64,000 nt of DNA, taken from Hippophae tibetana (taxonomy: Eukaryota > Streptophyta > Magnoliopsida > Rosales > Elaeagnaceae). The notes below the pieces were generated by a model. That model worked only from the letters and a program-made list of their open reading frames with translations. It had not been told where the DNA came from and made no database searches. The DNA is taken from positions 59,800,938 to 59,864,937 of the forward strand of contig CM072812.1 of NCBI GenBank assembly GCA_037013495.1. The letters run 5' to 3'. Below, in pieces: positions 38,197-52,400 of this stretch (position 1 is its first letter; every line of letters starts with the position of its first letter). The position numbers and the translations under genes were made by a program.

Positions 38197-39486
38197 CGAT
38201 GTCTTAAATTTTGGTCTCACCATATTACGTTTTTGTTCGGTTCATGTTCTATAGGGTTCTTATTAACTCATCTTAGCCACTTTCTTCGCAATTCAATCGT
38301 TATTATTTCTTTGAGTTCCTAGGTTGTTCACCTAAAGGTTACACGTAATTTAGAATGAGAGCCTTGGTTGAAGAAAATAGGTTACATGTCTTCATCTATT
38401 CATTTTGTAATTTTCGATTTAAAACAGTTATTATTTAATTGTTTTCTACATTATTGAGTGACAAATCACAATAAAAAGAATGAAATTTAAACCTTCATGT
38501 CTTGCGTTTTCTATCAATTTTGGTGTCGTTGTTATAATCTTTGGATTTCCTTTTATATTTTTCTTTAAATTCTTCGTATCTTTTTTTTGTTCCTTTTTTT
38601 TGCATGTTAATATATCTTTGTTTTTCAAAAAAAGAAGAGTGTTGTAGAATGTCAAAGTTTATAAAAAAAAAGAAGTCCATAATTGGGGTTGCAACATTGA
38701 AGTATTAAAAATTTTAAATCCAGTATCGAAGGGACTATTATAATAAATTAAATAGAGGTCGTTTCGATTTCTAAAAATGCAACAAAGCATTAGTTCTGTT
38801 CCCAACGTTTTGGACCCCAAATTCCATTGTTTACACAACTTACCGATGTCTTAAATTTTGGTCTCACCATATTACGTTTTTGTTCGGTTCATGTTCTATA
38901 GGGTTCTAACTAACTCATCTTAGCCACTTTCTTCGCAATTCAATCGTTATTATTTTTTTGATTTCCTAGGTTGTTCACCTAAAGGTTGCACATAATTTAG
39001 AATGAGAGACTTGGTTGCAGAAAATAGGTTACATGTCTTCATCTATTCATTTTGTAATTTTAGATTTAAAACAGTTATTATTTAATTGTTTTCTGCATTC
39101 TTGAGTGACAAATCACAATAAAAAGAATGAAATTTAAACCTTCATGTCTTGCGTTTTCTATCAATTTTGGTGTCGTTGTTATAATCTTTGGATTTCCTTT
39201 TATATTTTTCTTTAAATTCTTCGTATCTTTTTTTGTTCCTTTTTTTGCGTGTTAATCTATCTTTGTTTTTTAAAAAAGAAGATTTTTATAGCATGTCCAA
39301 GTTTATAAAAAAAAGAAGTCATTAATTGGGGTTGCAACTTTAAAGTATTAAAAATTTTAAATCTTGTATCGACGAGACTATTATAATAAATCAAATGGAG
39401 GCCGTTTCTATTTCTAAAAATACAAGAATGCATTAGTTCTGTTCTCAACGTTTTGGACCCCAAATTCCATTGTTTACACAACTTAC
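38197..39486. repeat. Two transition monomers (A, then D-like)
   Basis: 38197-38843 begins like the first octamer unit and ends as type A, with a private GCAACATTGAAG near 38691. 38844-39486 is D-like but has TTTTTTAAAAAAGAAGATTTTTATAG near 39267-39292 (a mix of D and A' features), CTAACTAACTC near 38906 and GGTTGCACAT near 38985. Confidence 0.78.
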
Positions 39487-42077
39487 CGATGTCTTAAATT
39501 TTGGTCTCACCAAATTACGTTTTTGTTCGGTTCATGTTCTATAGGGTTCTAATTAACTCATCTTAGCCACTTTCTTCGCAATTCAATCGTTATTATTTCT
39601 TTGATTTCCTAGGTTGTTCACCTAAAGGTTACACATAATTTAGAATGAGAGACTTGGTTGCAGAAAATAGGTTACATGTCTTCATCTATTCATTTTGTAA
39701 TTTTAGATTTAAAACAGTTATTATTTAATTTTTTTTTGCATTCTTGAGTGACAAATCACAATAAAAAGAATGAAATTTAAACCTTCATGTCTTGCATTTT
39801 CTATCAATTTTGGTGTCGTTGTTATAATCTTTGGATTTCCTTTTATATTTTTCTTTAAATTCTTCGTATCTTTTTTTTGTTCCTTTTTTTTGCATGTTAA
39901 TATATCTTTGTTTTTCAAAAAAAGAAGAGTGTTGTAGAATGTCAAAGTTTATAAAAAAAAAAAGAAGTCCATAATTGGGGTTGCAACTTTGAAGTATTAA
40001 AAATTTTAAATCCAGTATCGAAGGGACTATTATAATAAATTAAATAGAGGTCGTTTCGATTTCTAAAAATGCAACAAAGCATTAGTTCTGTTCCCAACGT
40101 TTTGGACCCCAAATTCCATTGTTTACACAACTTACCGATGTCTTAAATTTTGGTCTCACCATATTACGTTTTTGTTCGGTTCATGTTCTATAGGGTTCTA
40201 ATTAACTCATCTTAGCCACTTTCTTCGCAATTCAATCGTTATTATTTTTTTGATTTCCTAGGTTGTTCACCTAAAGGTTACACATAATTTAGAATGAGAG
40301 ACTTGGTTGCAGAAAATAGGTTACATGTCTTCATCTATTCATTTTGTAATTTTAGATTTAAAACAGTTATTATTTAATTGTTTTCTGCATTCTTGAGTGA
40401 CAAATCACAATAAAAAGAATGAAATATAAACCTTCATGTCTTGCGTTTTCTATCAATTTTGGTGTCGTTGTTATAATCTTTGGATTTCCTTTTATATTTT
40501 TCTTTAAATTCTTCGTATCTTTTTTTTGTTCCTTTTTTTTGCATGTTAATCTATCTTTGTTTTTCAAAAAAAGAAGAGTGTTGTAGCATGTCCAAGTTTA
40601 TAAAAAAAAAGAAGTCATTAATTGGGGTTGCAACTTTAAAGTATTAAAAATTTTAAATCCTGTATCGACGAGACTATTATAATAAATCAAATGGAGGCCG
40701 TTTCTATTTCTAAAAATGCAAGAATGCATTAGTTCTGTTCTCAACGTTTTGGACCCCAAATTCCATTGTTTACACAACTTACCGATGTCTTAAATTTTGG
40801 TCTCACATATTACGTTTTTGTTCGGTTCATGTTCTATAGGGTTCTAATTAACTCATCTTAGCCACTTTCTTCGCAATTCAATCGTTAATATTTCTTTGAT
40901 TTCCTAGGTTGTTGACCTAAAGGTTACACATAATTTAGAATGAGAGCATTGGTTGCAGAAAATTGGTTACATGTCTTCATCTATTGATTTTGTAATTTTA
41001 GATTTAAAACAGTTATTATTTAATTGTTTTCTGCATTCTTGAGTGACAAATCACAATAAAAAGAATGAAATTTAAACCTTCATGTCTTGCGTTTTCTATC
41101 AATTTTGGTGTCGTTGTTATAATCTTTGGATTTCCTTTTATATTTTTCTTTAAATTCTTCGTATCTTTTTTTTGTTCCTTTTTTTTGCATGTTAATATAT
41201 CTTTGTTTTTCAAAAAAAGAAGAGTGTGGTAGAATGTCAAAGTTTATAAAAAAAAAAAGAAGTCCATAATTGGGGTTGCAACTTTGAAGTATTAAAAATT
41301 TTAAATCCAGTATCGAAGGGACTATTATAATAAATTAAATAGAGGTCGTTACGATTTCTAAAAATGCAACAAAGCATTAGTTCTGTTCCCAACGTTTTGG
41401 ACCCCAAATTCCATTGTTTACACAACTTACCGATGTCTTAAATTTTGGTCTCACCATATTACGTTTTTGTTCGGTTCATGTTCTATAGGGTTCTAATTAA
41501 CTCATCTTAGCCACTTTCTTCGCAATTCAATCGTTATTATTTTTTTGATTTCCTAGGTTGTTCACCTAAAGGTTACACATAATTTAGAATGAGAGACTTG
41601 GTTGCAGAAAATAGGTTACATGTCTTCATCTATTCATTTTGTAATTTTAGATTTAAAACAGTTATTATTTAATTGTTTTCTGCATTCTTGAGTGACAAAT
41701 CACAATAAAAAGAATGAAATTTAAACCTTCATGTCTTGCGTTTTCTATCAATTTTGGTGTCGTTGTTATAATCTTTGGATTTCCTTTTATATTTTTCTTT
41801 AAATTCTTCGTATCTTTTTTTTGTTCCTTTTTTTTGCATGTTAATCTATCTTTGTTTTTCAAAAAAAGAAGAGTGTTGTAGCATGTCCAAGTTTATAAAA
41901 AAAAAGAAGTCATTAATTGGGGTTGCAACTTTAAAGTATTAAAAATTTTAAATCCTGTATCGACGAGACTATTATAATAAATCAAATGGAGGCCGTTTCT
42001 ATTTCTAAAAATGCAAGAATGCATTAGTTCTGTTCTCAACGTTTTGGACCCCAAATTCCATTGTTTACACAACTTAC
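39487..42077. repeat. Dimeric HOR (A-B), 2 copies of about 1295 bp
   Basis: Starts 39487 and 40136 repeat at 40783 and 41431 (1296 and 1295 bp). Copy-specific changes include GAAATATAAACC near 40424, AATTTTTTTTTGC near 39728 and GTCGTTACGATT near 41347. GTTGACCTAAAGG, in place of GTTCACC, marks the units starting at 40783 and 42078. Confidence 0.85.
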
Positions 42078-45000
42078 CGATGTCTTAAATTTTGGTCTCA
42101 CATATTACGTTTTTGTTCGGTTCATGTTCTATAGGGTTCTAATTAACTCATCTTAGCCACTTTCTTCGCAATTCAATCGTTAATATTTCTTTGATTTCCT
42201 AGGTTGTTGACCTAAAGGTTACACATAATTTAGAATGAGAGCCTTGGTTGCAGAAAATTGGTTACATGTCTTCATCTATTGATTTTGTAATTTTAGATTT
42301 AAAACAGTTATTATTTAATTGTTTTCTGCATTCTTGAGTGACAAATCACAATAAAAAGAATGAAATTTAAACCTTCATGTCTTGCGTTTTCTATCAATTT
42401 TGGTGTCGTTGTTATAATCTTTGGATTTCCTTTTATATTTTTCTTTAAATTCTTCGTATCTTTTTTTTGTTCCTTTTTTTGCGTGTTAATCTATCTTTGT
42501 TTTTCAAAAAAGAAGATTGTTATAGCATGTCCAAGTTTATAAAAAAAAGAAGTCATTAATTGGGGTTGCAACTTAAAAGTATTAAAAATTTTAAATCCTG
42601 TATCGACGAGACTATTATAATAAATCAAATGGAGGCCGTTTCTATTTCTAAAAATGCAAGAAAGCATTAGTTCTGTTCTCAACGTTTTGGACCCCAAATT
42701 CCATTGTTTACACAACTTACCGATGTCTTAAATTTTGGTCTCACCAAATTACGTTTTTGTTCGGTTCATGTTCTATAGGGTTATAATTAACTCATCTTAG
42801 CCACTTTCTTCGCAATTCAATCGTTAATATTTCTTTGATTTCCTAGGTTGTTCACCTAAAGGTTACACATAATTTAGAATGAGAGCCTTGGTTGAAGAAA
42901 ATAGGTTACATGTCTTCATCTATTCATTTTGTAATTTTCGATTTAAAACAGTTATAATTTAATTGTTTTCTGCATTCTTGAGTGACAAATCACAATAAAA
43001 AGAATGAAATTTAAACCTTCATGTCTTGCGTTTTCTATCAATTTTGGTGTCGTTGTTATAATCTTTTGGTTTCCTTTTATATTTTTCTTTAAATTCTTCG
43101 TATCTTTTTATTGTTCCTTTTTTTTGCATGTTAATCTATATTTGTTTTTCAAAAAAAGAAGAGTGTTGTAGCATGTCAAAGTTTATAAAAAAAGAAGTCA
43201 TTAATTGGGGTTGCAACTTTAAAGTATTAAAAATTTTAAATCCTGTATCGACGAGACTATTAGAATAAATCAAATGGAGGCCGTTTCTATTTCTAAAAAT
43301 GCAAGAATGCATTAGTTCTGTTCTCAACGTTTTGGACCCCAAATTCCATTGTTTACACAACTTACCGATGTCTTAAATTTTGGTCTCACCATATTACGTT
43401 TTTGTTCGGTTCATGTTCTATAGGGTTCTTATTAACTCATCTTAGCCACTTTCTTCGCAATTCAATCGTTATTATTTCTTTGAGTTCCTAGGTTGTTCAC
43501 CTAAAGGTTACACGTAATTTAGAATGAGAGCCTTGGTTGAAGAAAATAGGTTACATGTCTTCATCTATTCATTTTGTAATTTTCGATTTAAAACAGTTAT
43601 AATTTAATTGTTTTCTGCATTCTTGAGTGACAAATCACAATAAAAAGAATGAAATTTAAACCTTCATGTCTTGCGTTTTCTATCAATTTTGGTGTCGTTG
43701 TTATAATCTTTGGATTTCCTTTTATATTTTTCTTTAAATTCTTCGTATCTTTTTTTTGTTCCTTTTTTTGCGTGTTAATCTATCTTTGTTTTTCAAAAAA
43801 GAAGATTGTTATAGCATGTCCAAGTTTAAAAAAAAAAGAAGTCATTGATTGGGGTTGCAACATTAAAGTATTAAAAATTTTAAATCCTGTATCGACGAGA
43901 CTATTATAATAAATCAAATGGAGGCCGTTTCTATTTCTAAAAATACAAGAATGCATTAGTTCTGTTCTCAACGTTTTGGACCCCAAATTCCATTCTTTAC
44001 ACAACTTACCGATGTCTTAAATTTTGGTCTCACCATATTACGTTTTTGTTCGGTTCATGTTTTATAGGGTTCTTATTAACTCATCTTAGCCACTTTCTTC
44101 GCAATTCAATCGTTATTATTTCTTTGAGTTCCTAGGTTGTTCACCTAAAGGTTACACGTAATTTAGAATGAGAGCCTTGGTTGAAGAAAATAGGTTACAT
44201 GTCTTCATCTATTCATTTTGTAATTTTAGATTTAAAACAGTTATTATTTAATTGTTTTCTGCATTCTTGAGTGACAAATCACAATAAAAAGAATGAAATT
44301 TAAACCTTCATGTCTTGCGTTTTCTATCAATTTTGGTGTCGTTGTTATAATCTTTTGATTTCCTTTTATATTTTTCTTTAAATTCTTCGTATCTTTTTTT
44401 TGTTCCTTTTTTTTGCATGTTAATCTATCTTTGTTTTTCAAAAAAAATAAGATTTTTGTAGCATGTCCAAGTTTATAAAAAAAAGAAGTCATTAATTGGG
44501 GTTGCAACTTTAAAGTATTAAAAATTTTAAATCCTGTATCGACGAGACTATTATAATAAATCAAATGGAGGCCGTTTCTATTTCTAAAAATACAAGAATG
44601 CATTAGTTCTGTTCTCAACGTTTTGGACCCCAAATTCCATTCTTTACACAACTTACCGATGTCTTAAATTTTGGTCTCACCATATTACCTTTTTGTTCGG
44701 TTCATGTTCTATAGGGTTCTTATTAACTCATCTTAGCCACTTTCTTCGCAATTCAATCGTTATTATTTCTTTGAGTTCCTAGGTTGTTCACCTAAAGGTT
44801 ACACGTAATTTAGAATGAGAGCCTTGGTTGAAGAAAATAGGTTACATGTCTTCATCTATTCATTTTGTAATTTTCGATTTAAAACTGTTATTATTTAATT
44901 GTTTTCTGCATTCTTGAGTGACAAATCACAATAAAAAGAATGAAATTTAAACCTTCATGTCTTGCGTTTTCTATCAATTTTGGTGTCGTTGTTATAATCC

Positions 45001-47880
45001 TTGGATTTCCTTTTATATTTTTCTTTAAATTCTTCGTATCTTTTTTTTGTTCCTTTTTTTGCGTGTTAATCTATCTTTGTTTTTCAAAAAAGAAGATTGT
45101 TATAGCATGTCCAAGTTTATAAAAAAAAGAAGTCATTAATTGGGGTTGCAACTTAAAAGTATTAAAAATTTTAAATCCTGTATCGACGAGACTATTATAA
45201 TAAATCAAATGGAGGCCGTTTCTATTTCTAAAAATGCAAGAAAGCATTAGTTCTGTTCTCAACGTTTTGGACCCCAAATTCCATTGTTTACACAACTTAC
45301 CGATGTCTTAAATTTTGGTCTCACCAAATTACGTTTTTGTTCGGTTCATGTTCTATAGGGTTCTAATTAACTCATCTTAGCCACTTTCTTCGCAATTCAA
45401 TCGTTAATATTTCTTTGATTTCCTAGGTTGTTCACCTAAAGGTTACACATAATTTAGAATGAGAGCCTTGGTTGCAGAAAATAGGTTACATGTCTTCATC
45501 TATTCATTTTGTAATTTTAGATTTAAAACAGTTATTATTTAATTGTTTTCTGCATTCTTGAGTGACAAATCACAATAAAAAGAATGAAATTTAAACCTTC
45601 ATGTCTTGCGTTTTCTATCAATTTTGGTGTCGTTGTTATAATCTTTTGATTTCCTTTTATATTTTTCTTTAAATTCTTCGTATCTTTTTTTTGTTCTTTT
45701 TTTTTCATGTTAATCTATATTTGTTTTTCAAAAAAAGAAGAGTGTTGTAGCATGTCAAAGTTTATAAAAAAAAGAAGTCATTAATTGGGGTTGCAACTTT
45801 AAAGTATTAAAAATTTTAAATCTTGTATCGACGAGACTATTATAATAAATCAAATGGAGGCCGTTTCTATTTTTAAAAATACAAGAATGCATTAGTTCTG
45901 TTCTCAACGTTTTGGACCCCAAATTCCATTGTTTACACAACTTACCGATGTCTTAAATTTTGGTCTCACCATATTACGTTTTTGTTCGGTTCATGTTCTA
46001 TAGGGTTCTTATTAACTCATCTTAGCCACTTTCTTCGCAATTAAATCGTTATTATTTCTTTGAGTTCCTAGGTTGTTCACCTAAAGGTTACACGTAATTT
46101 AGAATGAGAGCCTTGGTTGAAGAAAATAGGTTACATGTCTTCATCTATTCATTTTGTAATTTTCGATTTAAAACAGTTATTATTTAATTGTTTTCTACAT
46201 TATTGAGTGACAAATCACAATAAAAAGAATGAAATTTAAACCTTCATGTCTTGCGTTTTCTATCAATTTTGGTGTCGTTGTTATAATCTTTGGATTTCCT
46301 TTTATATTTTTCTTTAAATTCTTCGTATCTTTTTTTGTTCCTTTTTTTGCGTGTTAATCTATCTTTGTTTTTCAAAAAAGAAGATTGTTATAGCATGTCC
46401 AAGTTTATAAAAAAAAGAAGTCATTAATTGGGGTTGCAACTTTAAAGTATTAAAAATTTTAAATCCTGTATCGACGAGACTATTATAATAAATCAAATGG
46501 AGGCCGTTTCTATTTCTAAAAATGCAAGAAAGCATTAGTTCTGTTCTCAACGTTTTGGACCCCAAATTCCATTGTTTACACAACTTACCGATGTCTTAAA
46601 TTTTGGTCTCACCAAATTACGTTTTTGTTCGGTTCATGTTCTATAGGGTTCTAATTAACTCATCTTAGCCACTTTCTTCGCAATTCAATCGTTATTATTT
46701 TTTTGATTTCCTAGGTTGTTCACCTAAAGGTTACACATAATTTAGAATGAGAGACTTGGTTGCAGAAAATAGGTTACATGTCTTCATCTATTCATTTTGT
46801 AATTTTAGATTTAAAACAGTTATTATTTAATTGTTTTCTGCATTCTTGAGTGACAAATCACAATAAAAAGAATGAAATTTAAACCTTCATGTCTTGCGTT
46901 TTCTATCAATTTTGGTGTCGTTGTTATAATCTTTGGATTTCCTTTTATATTTTTCTTTAAATTCTTCGTATCTATTTTTTGTTCCTTTTTTTTGCATGTC
47001 AATCTATCTTTGTTTTTCAAAAAAAGAAGAGTGTTGTAGCATGTCCAAGTTTATAAAAAAAAGAAGTCATTAATTGGGGTTGCAACTTTAAAGTATTAAA
47101 AATTTTAAATCTTGTATCGACGAGACTATTATAATAAATCAAATGGAGGCCGTTTCTATTTCTAAAAATGCAAGAATGCATTAGTTCTGTTCTCAACGTT
47201 TTGGACCCCAAATTCCATTGTTTACACAACTTACCGATGTCTTAAATTTTGGTCTCACATATTACGTTTTTGTTCGGTTCATGTTCTATAGGGTTCTAAT
47301 TAACTCATCTTAGCCACTTTCTTCGCAATTCAATCGTTAATATTTCTTTGATTTCCTAGGTTGTTCACCTAAAGGTTACACGTAATTTAGAATGAGAGCC
47401 TTGGTTGAAGAAAATAGGTTACATGTCTTCATCTATTCATTTTGTAATTTTCGATTTAAAACAGTTATTATTTAATTGTTTTCTACATTATTGAGTGACA
47501 AATCACAATAAAAAGAATGAAATTTAAACCTTCATGTCTTGCGTTTTCTATCAATTTTGGTGTCGTTGTTATAATCTTTGGATTTCCTTTTATATTATTC
47601 TTTAAATTCTTCGTATCTTTTTTTTGTTCCTTTTTTTTGCATGTAAATATATCTTTGTTTTTCAAAAAAAGAAGAGTGTTGTAGAATGTCAAAGTTTATA
47701 AAAAAAAAGAAGTCCATAAATGGGGTTGCAACTTTGAAGTATTAAAAATTTTAAATCCTGTATCGAAGGGACTATTATAATAAATTAAATAGAGGTCGTT
47801 TCAATTTCTAAAAATGCAACAAAGCATTAGTTCTGTTCCCAACGTTTTGGACCCCAAATTCCATTGTTTACACAACTTAC
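42078..47880. repeat. Mixed D', E, C', B and A monomers without a clear period
   Basis: Unit starts and types: 42078 D', 42721 E, 43366 D', 44010 mosaic, 44657 D', 45301 C', 45946 D', 46589 B-like, 47235 A. The 44010 unit joins CTTTTGATTT (C' feature) to AATAAGATTTTTG (A' feature) and a B-type end. Units 43366 and 44010 share CCATTCTTTACAC in place of CCATTGTTTACAC. D' members recur every two monomers over parts of the run, but no full HOR unit repeats. Confidence 0.75.
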
Positions 47881-50800
47881 CGATGTCTTAAATTTTGGTC
47901 TCACCAAATTACGTTTTTGTTCGGTTCATGTTCTATAGGGTTCTAATTAACCCATCTTAGCCACTTTCTTCGCAATTCAATCGTTATTATTTTTTTGATT
48001 TCCTAGGTTATTCACCTAAAGGTTACACATAATTTAGAATGAGAGACTTGGTTGCAGAAAATAGGTTACATGTCTTCATCTATTCATTTTGTAATTTTAG
48101 ATTTAAAACAGTTATTATTTAATTGTTTTCTGCATTCTTGAGTAACAAATCACAATAAAAAGAATGAAATTTAAACCTTCATGTCTTGCGTTTTCTATCA
48201 ATTTTGGTGTCGTTGTTATAATCTTTTGATTTCCTTTTATATTTTTCTTTAAATTCTTCGTATCTATTTTTTGTTCCTTTTTTTTGCATGTTAATCTATC
48301 TTTGTTTTTCAAAAAAAGAAGAGTGTTGTAGCATGTCCAAGTTTATAAAAAAAAGAAGTCATTAATTGGGGTTGCAACTTTAAAGTATTAAAAATTTTAA
48401 ATCCTGTATCGACGAGACTATTATAATAAATCAAGTGGAGGCCGTTTCTATTTCTAAAAATGCAAGAATGCATTAGTTCTGTTCTCAACGTTTTGGACCC
48501 CAAATTCCATTGTTTACACAACTTACCGATGTCTTAAATTTTGGTCTCACATATTACGTTTTTGTTCGGTTCATGTTCTATAGGGTTCTAATTAACTCAT
48601 CTTAGCCACTTTCTTCGCAATTCAATCGTTAATATTTCTTTGATTTCCTAGGTTGTTCACCTAAAGGTTACACATAATTTAGAATGAGAGCCTTGGTTAC
48701 AGAAAATTGGTTACATGTCTTCATCTATTCATTTTGTAATTTTAGATTTAAAACAGTTATTATTTAATTGTTTTCTGCATTCTTGAGTGACAAATCACAA
48801 TAAAAAGAATGAAATTTAAACCTTCATGTCTTGCGTTTTCTATCAATTTTGGTGTCGTTGTTATAATCTTTTGATTTCCTTTTATATTTTTCTTTAAATT
48901 CTTCGTATCTTTTTTTTGTCCTTTTTTTTTTCATGTTAATCTATATTTGTTTTTCAAAAAAAGAAGAGTGTTGTAGCATGTCAAAGTTTATAAAAAAAAG
49001 AAGTCATTAATTGGGGTTGCAACTTTAAAGTATTAAAAATTTTAAATCTTGTATCGACGAGACTATTATAATAAATCAAATGGAGGCCGTTTCTATTTCT
49101 AAAAATACAAGAATGCATTAGTTCTGTTCTCAACGTTTTGGACCCCAAATTCCATTGTTTACACAACTTACCGATGTCTTAAATTTTGGTCTCACCATAT
49201 TACGTTTTTGTTCGGTTCATGTTCTATAGGGTTCTTATTAACTCATCTTAGCCACTTTCTTCGCAATTCAATCGTTATTATTTCTTTGAGTTCCTAGGTT
49301 GTTCACCTAAAGGTTACACGTAATTTAGAATGAGAGCCTTGGTTGAAGAAAATAGGTTACATGTCTTCATCTATTCATTTTGTAATTTTCGATTTAAAAC
49401 AGTTATTATTTAATTGTTTTCTACATTATTGAGTGACAAATCACAATAAAAAGAATGAAATTTAAACCTTCATGTCTTGCGTTTTCTATCAATTTTGGTG
49501 TCGTTGTTATAATCTTTGGATTTCCTTTTATATTTTTCTTTAAATTCTTCGTATCTTTTTTTTGTTCCTTTTTTTTGCATGTTAATCTATCTTTGTTTTT
49601 CAAAAAAAGAAGAGTGTTGTAGCATGTCCAAGTTTATAAAAAAAAGAAGTCATTAATTGGGGTTGCAACTTTAAAGTATTAAAAATTTTAAATCCTGTAT
49701 CGACGAGACTATTATAATAAATCAAATGGAGGCCGTTTCTATTTCTAAAAATGCAAGAATGCATTAGTTCTGTTCTCAACGTTTTGGACCCCAAATTCCA
49801 TTGTTTACACAACTTACCGATGTCTTAAATTTTAGTCTCACATATTACGTTTTTGTTCGGTTCATGTTCTATAGGGTTCTAATTAACTCATCTTAGCCAC
49901 TTTCTTCGCAATTCAATCGTTAATATTTCTTTGATTTCCTAGGTTGTTCACCTAAAGGTTACACATAATTTAGAATGAGAGCCTTGGTTGCAGAAAATTG
50001 GTTACATGTCTTCATCTATTCATTTTGTAATTTTAGATTTAAAACAGTTATTATTTAATTGTTTTCTGCATTCTTGAGCGACAAATCACAATAAAAAGAA
50101 TGAAATTTAAACCTTCATGTCTTGCGTTTTCTATCAATTTTGTTGTCGTTGTTATAATCTTTTGATTTCCTTTTATATTTTTCTTTAAATTCTTCGTATC
50201 TTTTTTTTGTTCTTTTTTTTTCATGTTAATCTATATTTGTTTTTCAAAAAAAGAAGAGTGTTGTAGCATGTCAAAGTTTATCAAAAAAAGAAGTCATTAA
50301 TTGGGGTTGCAACTTTAAAGTATTAAAAATTTTAAATCTTGTATCGACGAGACTATTATAATAAATCAAATGGAGGCCGTTTCTATTTCTAAAAATACAA
50401 GAATGCATTAGTTCTGTTCTCAACGTTTTGGACCCCAAATTCCATTGTTTACACAACTTACCGATGTCTTAAATTTTGGTCTCACCATATTACGTTTTTG
50501 TTCGGTTCATGTTCTATAGGGTTCTTATTAACTCATCTTCGCCACTTTCTTCGCAATTCAATCGTTATTATTTCTTTGAGTTCCTAGGTTGTTCACCTAA
50601 AGGTTACACGTAATTTAGAATGAGAGCCTTGGTTGAAGAAAATAGGTTACATGTCTTCATCTATTCATTTTGTAATTTTCGATTTAAAACAGTTATTATT
50701 TAATTTTTTTCTACATTATTGATTGACAAATCACAATAAAAAGAATGAAATTTAAACCTTCATGTCTTGCGTTTTCTATCAATTTTGGTGTCGTTGTTAT

Positions 50801-51753
50801 AATCTTTGGATTTCCTTTTATATTTTTCTTTAAATTCTTCGTATCTTTTTTTTGTTCCTTTTTTTTGCATGTTAATCTATCTTTGTTTTTCAAAAAAAGA
50901 AGAGTGTTGTAGCATGTCCAAGTTTATAAAAAAAAGAAGTCATTAATTGGGGTTGCAACTTTAAAGTATTAAAAATTTTAAATCCTGTATCGACGAGACT
51001 ATTATAATAAATCAAATGGAGGCCGTTTCTATTTCTAAAAATGCAAGAATGCATTAGTTCTGTTCTCAACGTTTTGGACCCCAAATTCCATTGTTTACAC
51101 AACTTACCGATGTCTTAAATTTTGGTCTCACATATTACGTTTTTGTTCGGTTCATGTTCTATAGGGTTCTAATTAACTCATCTTAGCCACTTTCTTCGCA
51201 ATTCAATCGTTAATATTTCTTTGATTTCCTAGGTTGTTCACCTAAAGGTTACACGTAATTTAGAATGAGAGCCTTGGTTGCAGAAAATTGGTTACATGTC
51301 TTCATCTATTCATTTTGTAATTTTAGATTTAAAACAGTTATTATTTAATTGTTTTCTGCATTCTTGAGTGACAAATCACAATAAAAAGAATGAAATTTAA
51401 ACCTTCATGTCTTGCGTTTTCTATCAATTTTGGTGTCGTTGTTATAATCTTTTGATTTCCTTTTATATTTTTCTTTAAATTCTTCGTATCTTTTTTTTGT
51501 TCTTTTTTTTTTTCATGTTAATCTATATTTGTTTTTCAAAAAAAGAAGAGTGTTGTAGCATGTCAATGTTTATAAAAAAAAGAAGTCATTAATTGGGGTT
51601 GCAACTTTAAAGTATTAAAAATTTTAAATCTTGTATCGACGAGACTATTATAATAAATCAAATGGAGGCCGTTTCTATTTCTAAAAATACAAGAATGCAT
51701 TAGTTCTGTTCTCAACGTTTTGGACCCCAAATTCCATTGTTTACACAACTTAC
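47881..51753. repeat. Dimeric HOR (B-C'), 3 copies of about 1291 bp
   Basis: B units start at 47881, 49172 and 50462, C' units at 48527, 49818 and 51108; spacings are 1291 and 1290 bp. C' units share CTTTTGATTT, GAGTGTTGTAGCATGTCAAAG-like ends and CTTGTATCGACG. The first B unit carries CTTTTGATTT, unlike the other two, so copies are not fully homogenised. Confidence 0.85.
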
Positions 51754-52400
51754 CGATGTCTTAAATTTTGGTCTCACCATATTACGTTTTTGTTCAGTTC
51801 ATGTTCTATAGGGTTCTTATTAACTCATCTTAGCCACTTTCTTCGCAATTCAATCGTTATTATTTCTTTGAGTTCCTAGGTTGTTCACCTAAAGGTTACA
51901 CGTAATTTAGAATGAGAGCCTTGGTTGAAGAAAATAGGTTAGATGTCTTCATCTATTCATTTTGTAATTTTCGATTTAAAACAGTTATTATTTAATTGTT
52001 TTCTACATTATTGAGTGACAAATCACAATAAAAAGAATGAAATTTAAACCTTCATGTCTTGCGTTTTCTATCAATTTTGGTGTCGTTGTTATAATCTTTG
52101 GATTTCCTTTTATATTTTTCTTTAAATTCTTCGTATCTTTTTTTTGTTCCTTTTTTTTTCATGTTAATCTATCTTTGTTTTTCAAAAAAAGAAGAGTGTT
52201 GTAGCATGTCCAAGTTTATAAAAAAAAAGAAGTCATTAATTGGGGTTGCAACTTTAAAGTATTAAAAATTTTAAATCCTGTATCGACGAGACTATTATAA
52301 TAAATCAAATGGAGGCCGTTTCTATTTCTAAAAATGCAAGAATGCATTAGTTCTGTTCTCAACGTTTTGGACCCCAAATTCCATTGTTTACACAACTTAC
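51754..52400. repeat. Single B monomer between two dimer blocks
   Basis: It continues the B-C' alternation by half a unit (51754 lies 1292 bp after 50462) and has TTTTTTTTTCATG near 52151-52162, a C/C'-style tract ending inside a B unit, plus GGTTAGATGTC near 51946 instead of GGTTACATGTC. Confidence 0.78.

Noticed and set aside
42360-42542. Plus-strand 60-codon hydrophobic peptide beginning MKFKPSCLAF, possible membrane or signal peptide
   Set aside because: The phenylalanine-rich hydrophobic string is the direct result of translating T-rich DNA. It appears in many monomers with tract-dependent ends and no supporting start context.
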